From the NCBI RefSeq assembly GCF_900105155.1, contig NZ_LT629762.1, forward strand, positions 5,775,501 to 5,839,500: a stretch of DNA of 64,000 bases. The letters run 5' to 3'. Of this stretch, positions 63,270-64,000 are shown piece after piece. This DNA comes from Pseudomonas prosekii. Lineage in GTDB: Bacteria > Pseudomonadota > Gammaproteobacteria > Pseudomonadales > Pseudomonadaceae. Numbering within the stretch: position 1 is the stretch's first letter; each line of letters begins with the position of its first letter. The translations under genes and the position numbers were made by a program. Below the pieces are notes generated by a model. It had not been told where the DNA came from. It saw only the letters and a list, made by a program, of their open reading frames with translations, and made no database searches.

Positions 63270-64000
63270 TCAAGCCTGCAGGCTGACAGCCTTCATGCTG
63301 TTGGCGACCCAGCAGTACCCGACGATTTCCGATTCGTCAAAAAAGTCGGTGCTGATGATGCTGCATTGGGTGACCCAGTCCCGCGACGAATGGAACCAGT
63401 CATTGATGTGCTCCTTGATATCTACCGGACCGCCGAGAAATGAGTAGCTGGTGGCGGTTAATGACCACAGGTATGAGCCAAATCGCGGAGTGTCGAGAGT
63501 GGTGACGATATGCTGGCGCAGCTCGGCCACATTGGTCAGCCGGGACCCGCTCCAGCGGTGGGGAACGCTGCTCCAGAAGTAATCCAGATCCAGATCCACC
63601 GAGTAGCGAGAGGCAAGCACCACGCGTTTCTTGCTGCTCGCAGCCTTGAGCTCGCCAATGGTTTTCTCGTCATCGTCAGGCGCAATGGTGCGTGCGCCCA
63701 AGCGCAGTTTCACCAGGTCGTTGAACTGCTTGAAATCGAAGGGCTGGTCGCCGTCGCGTAGCTGGTGGAAATCCAGAACGATGAATTCATCCGGATTACG
63801 CTCCAGAAAGTTGTTGACCGCATCCAGCAGTTCATCCAGTACGCGATGCGATTGGTGACCGTTGTGGTGAAAGTAAAATGTGCCGGCGGGCGAGGCGGGC
63901 GTGTAGCCCAGGCGCAAATCGAAGGCTCGGGCACCTTTGGCCAGTTGCCAGGCAAATGAATCGTTCTGGCAGGTGGTCCAGTTTCCAACGATCACTTCGT
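63270..64000 (-). CDS. Phosphatidylinositol-specific phospholipase C X-domain protein, C-terminal part (runs off the window end)
   Basis: The minus strand is open from the stop at 63270 to the window edge, giving 243 codons. The sequence shows the X-domain: AFDLRLGYTPASPAGTFYFH (Asp/Arg of the barrel), HHNGHQSHRVLDELLDAVNN, EFIVLDFHQLRDGDQ and KKRVVLASRYSVDLDLDYFW. The first catalytic His of PI-PLC lies further upstream, outside the window. A GTG at 63995 could be mistaken for a start but falls inside the domain. Whether it acts on host phosphoinositides or bacterial lipids cannot be said. Confidence 0.85.
   Translation of the reverse strand, partial: EVIVGNWTTCQNDSFAWQLAKGARAFDLRLGYTPASPAGTFYFHHNGHQSHRVLDELLDAVNNFLERNPDEFIVLDFHQLRDGDQPFDFKQFNDLVKLRLGARTIAPDDDEKTIGELKAASSKKRVVLASRYSVDLDLDYFWSSVPHRWSGSRLTNVAELRQHIVTTLDTPRFGSYLWSLTATSYSFLGGPVDIKEHINDWFHSSRDWVTQCSIISTDFFDESEIVGYCWVANSMKAVSLQA

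Overview
The window reads as chromosomal DNA of a fluorescent pseudomonad (Pseudomonas fluorescens group). The reasons are a complete fapABCDEF functional-amyloid operon, a mannitol/arabitol mtlREFGKDYZ cluster in the P. fluorescens gene order, pseudomonad-restricted small families (DUF1652, DUF2790, DUF3077/DUF6124) and many copies of the GTAGGAGCGAG...-type REP palindromes between genes. This assignment is inferred from gene content only.

Layout. 1-3.2 kb: 5' part of a TonB-dependent siderophore receptor with a Fur-box-like site, a REP tandem, a phosphoethanolamine transferase (CptA type) and a 59-residue coiled-coil protein. 3.5-6.8 kb: gnd-zwf-HAD phosphatase operon joined by ATGA overlaps. 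6.9-8.6 kb: a delta-60 repeat protein and a small conserved protein. 9-15.7 kb: a sigma54 enhancer-binding protein convergent with fapABCDEF; the fap leader carries a GG-N10-GC sigma54 promoter candidate and four TGTTTCAG sites upstream of it. 15.7-28 kb: mostly housekeeping genes (pnuC and an NR-kinase-like ATPase, a Cache chemoreceptor, uppP, DUF1294, YjbR, LysR/azoR, an alpha/beta hydrolase, an MFS transporter, ABC-F ybiT, lpxO). 28-32 kb: ku and ligD for NHEJ. 32-36 kb: aldose dehydrogenase, ecotin and small secreted or membrane proteins. 36.3-38.8 kb: a complete IS66-family element with 8-bp target duplication, no tnpA and a 33-bp-period repeat tail, inserted just upstream of a DUF3077 gene.

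39.5-51 kb (all minus strand) is the most interesting part. It is an orphan type VI secretion vgrG island: vgrG, a DUF4123 adaptor, a 1187-residue LysM-headed putative effector with no recognisable catalytic motif, and then five tandem paralogous exported Sel1-like proteins that fit an immunity array. The genes overlap or are separated by at most about 30 bp. The effector C-terminus and the Sel1 genes are visibly richer in A/T than the rest. The array holds a roughly 1-kb near-identical direct repeat with a 1958-bp period.

51-64 kb: an OprD-family porin, a lipoprotein transglycosylase, the mtl cluster (AraC activator, ABC importer EFGK, mannitol dehydrogenase, xylulokinase, fructokinase) interrupted by perfect REP inverted repeats, and the 3' part of a PI-PLC X-domain gene running off the end.
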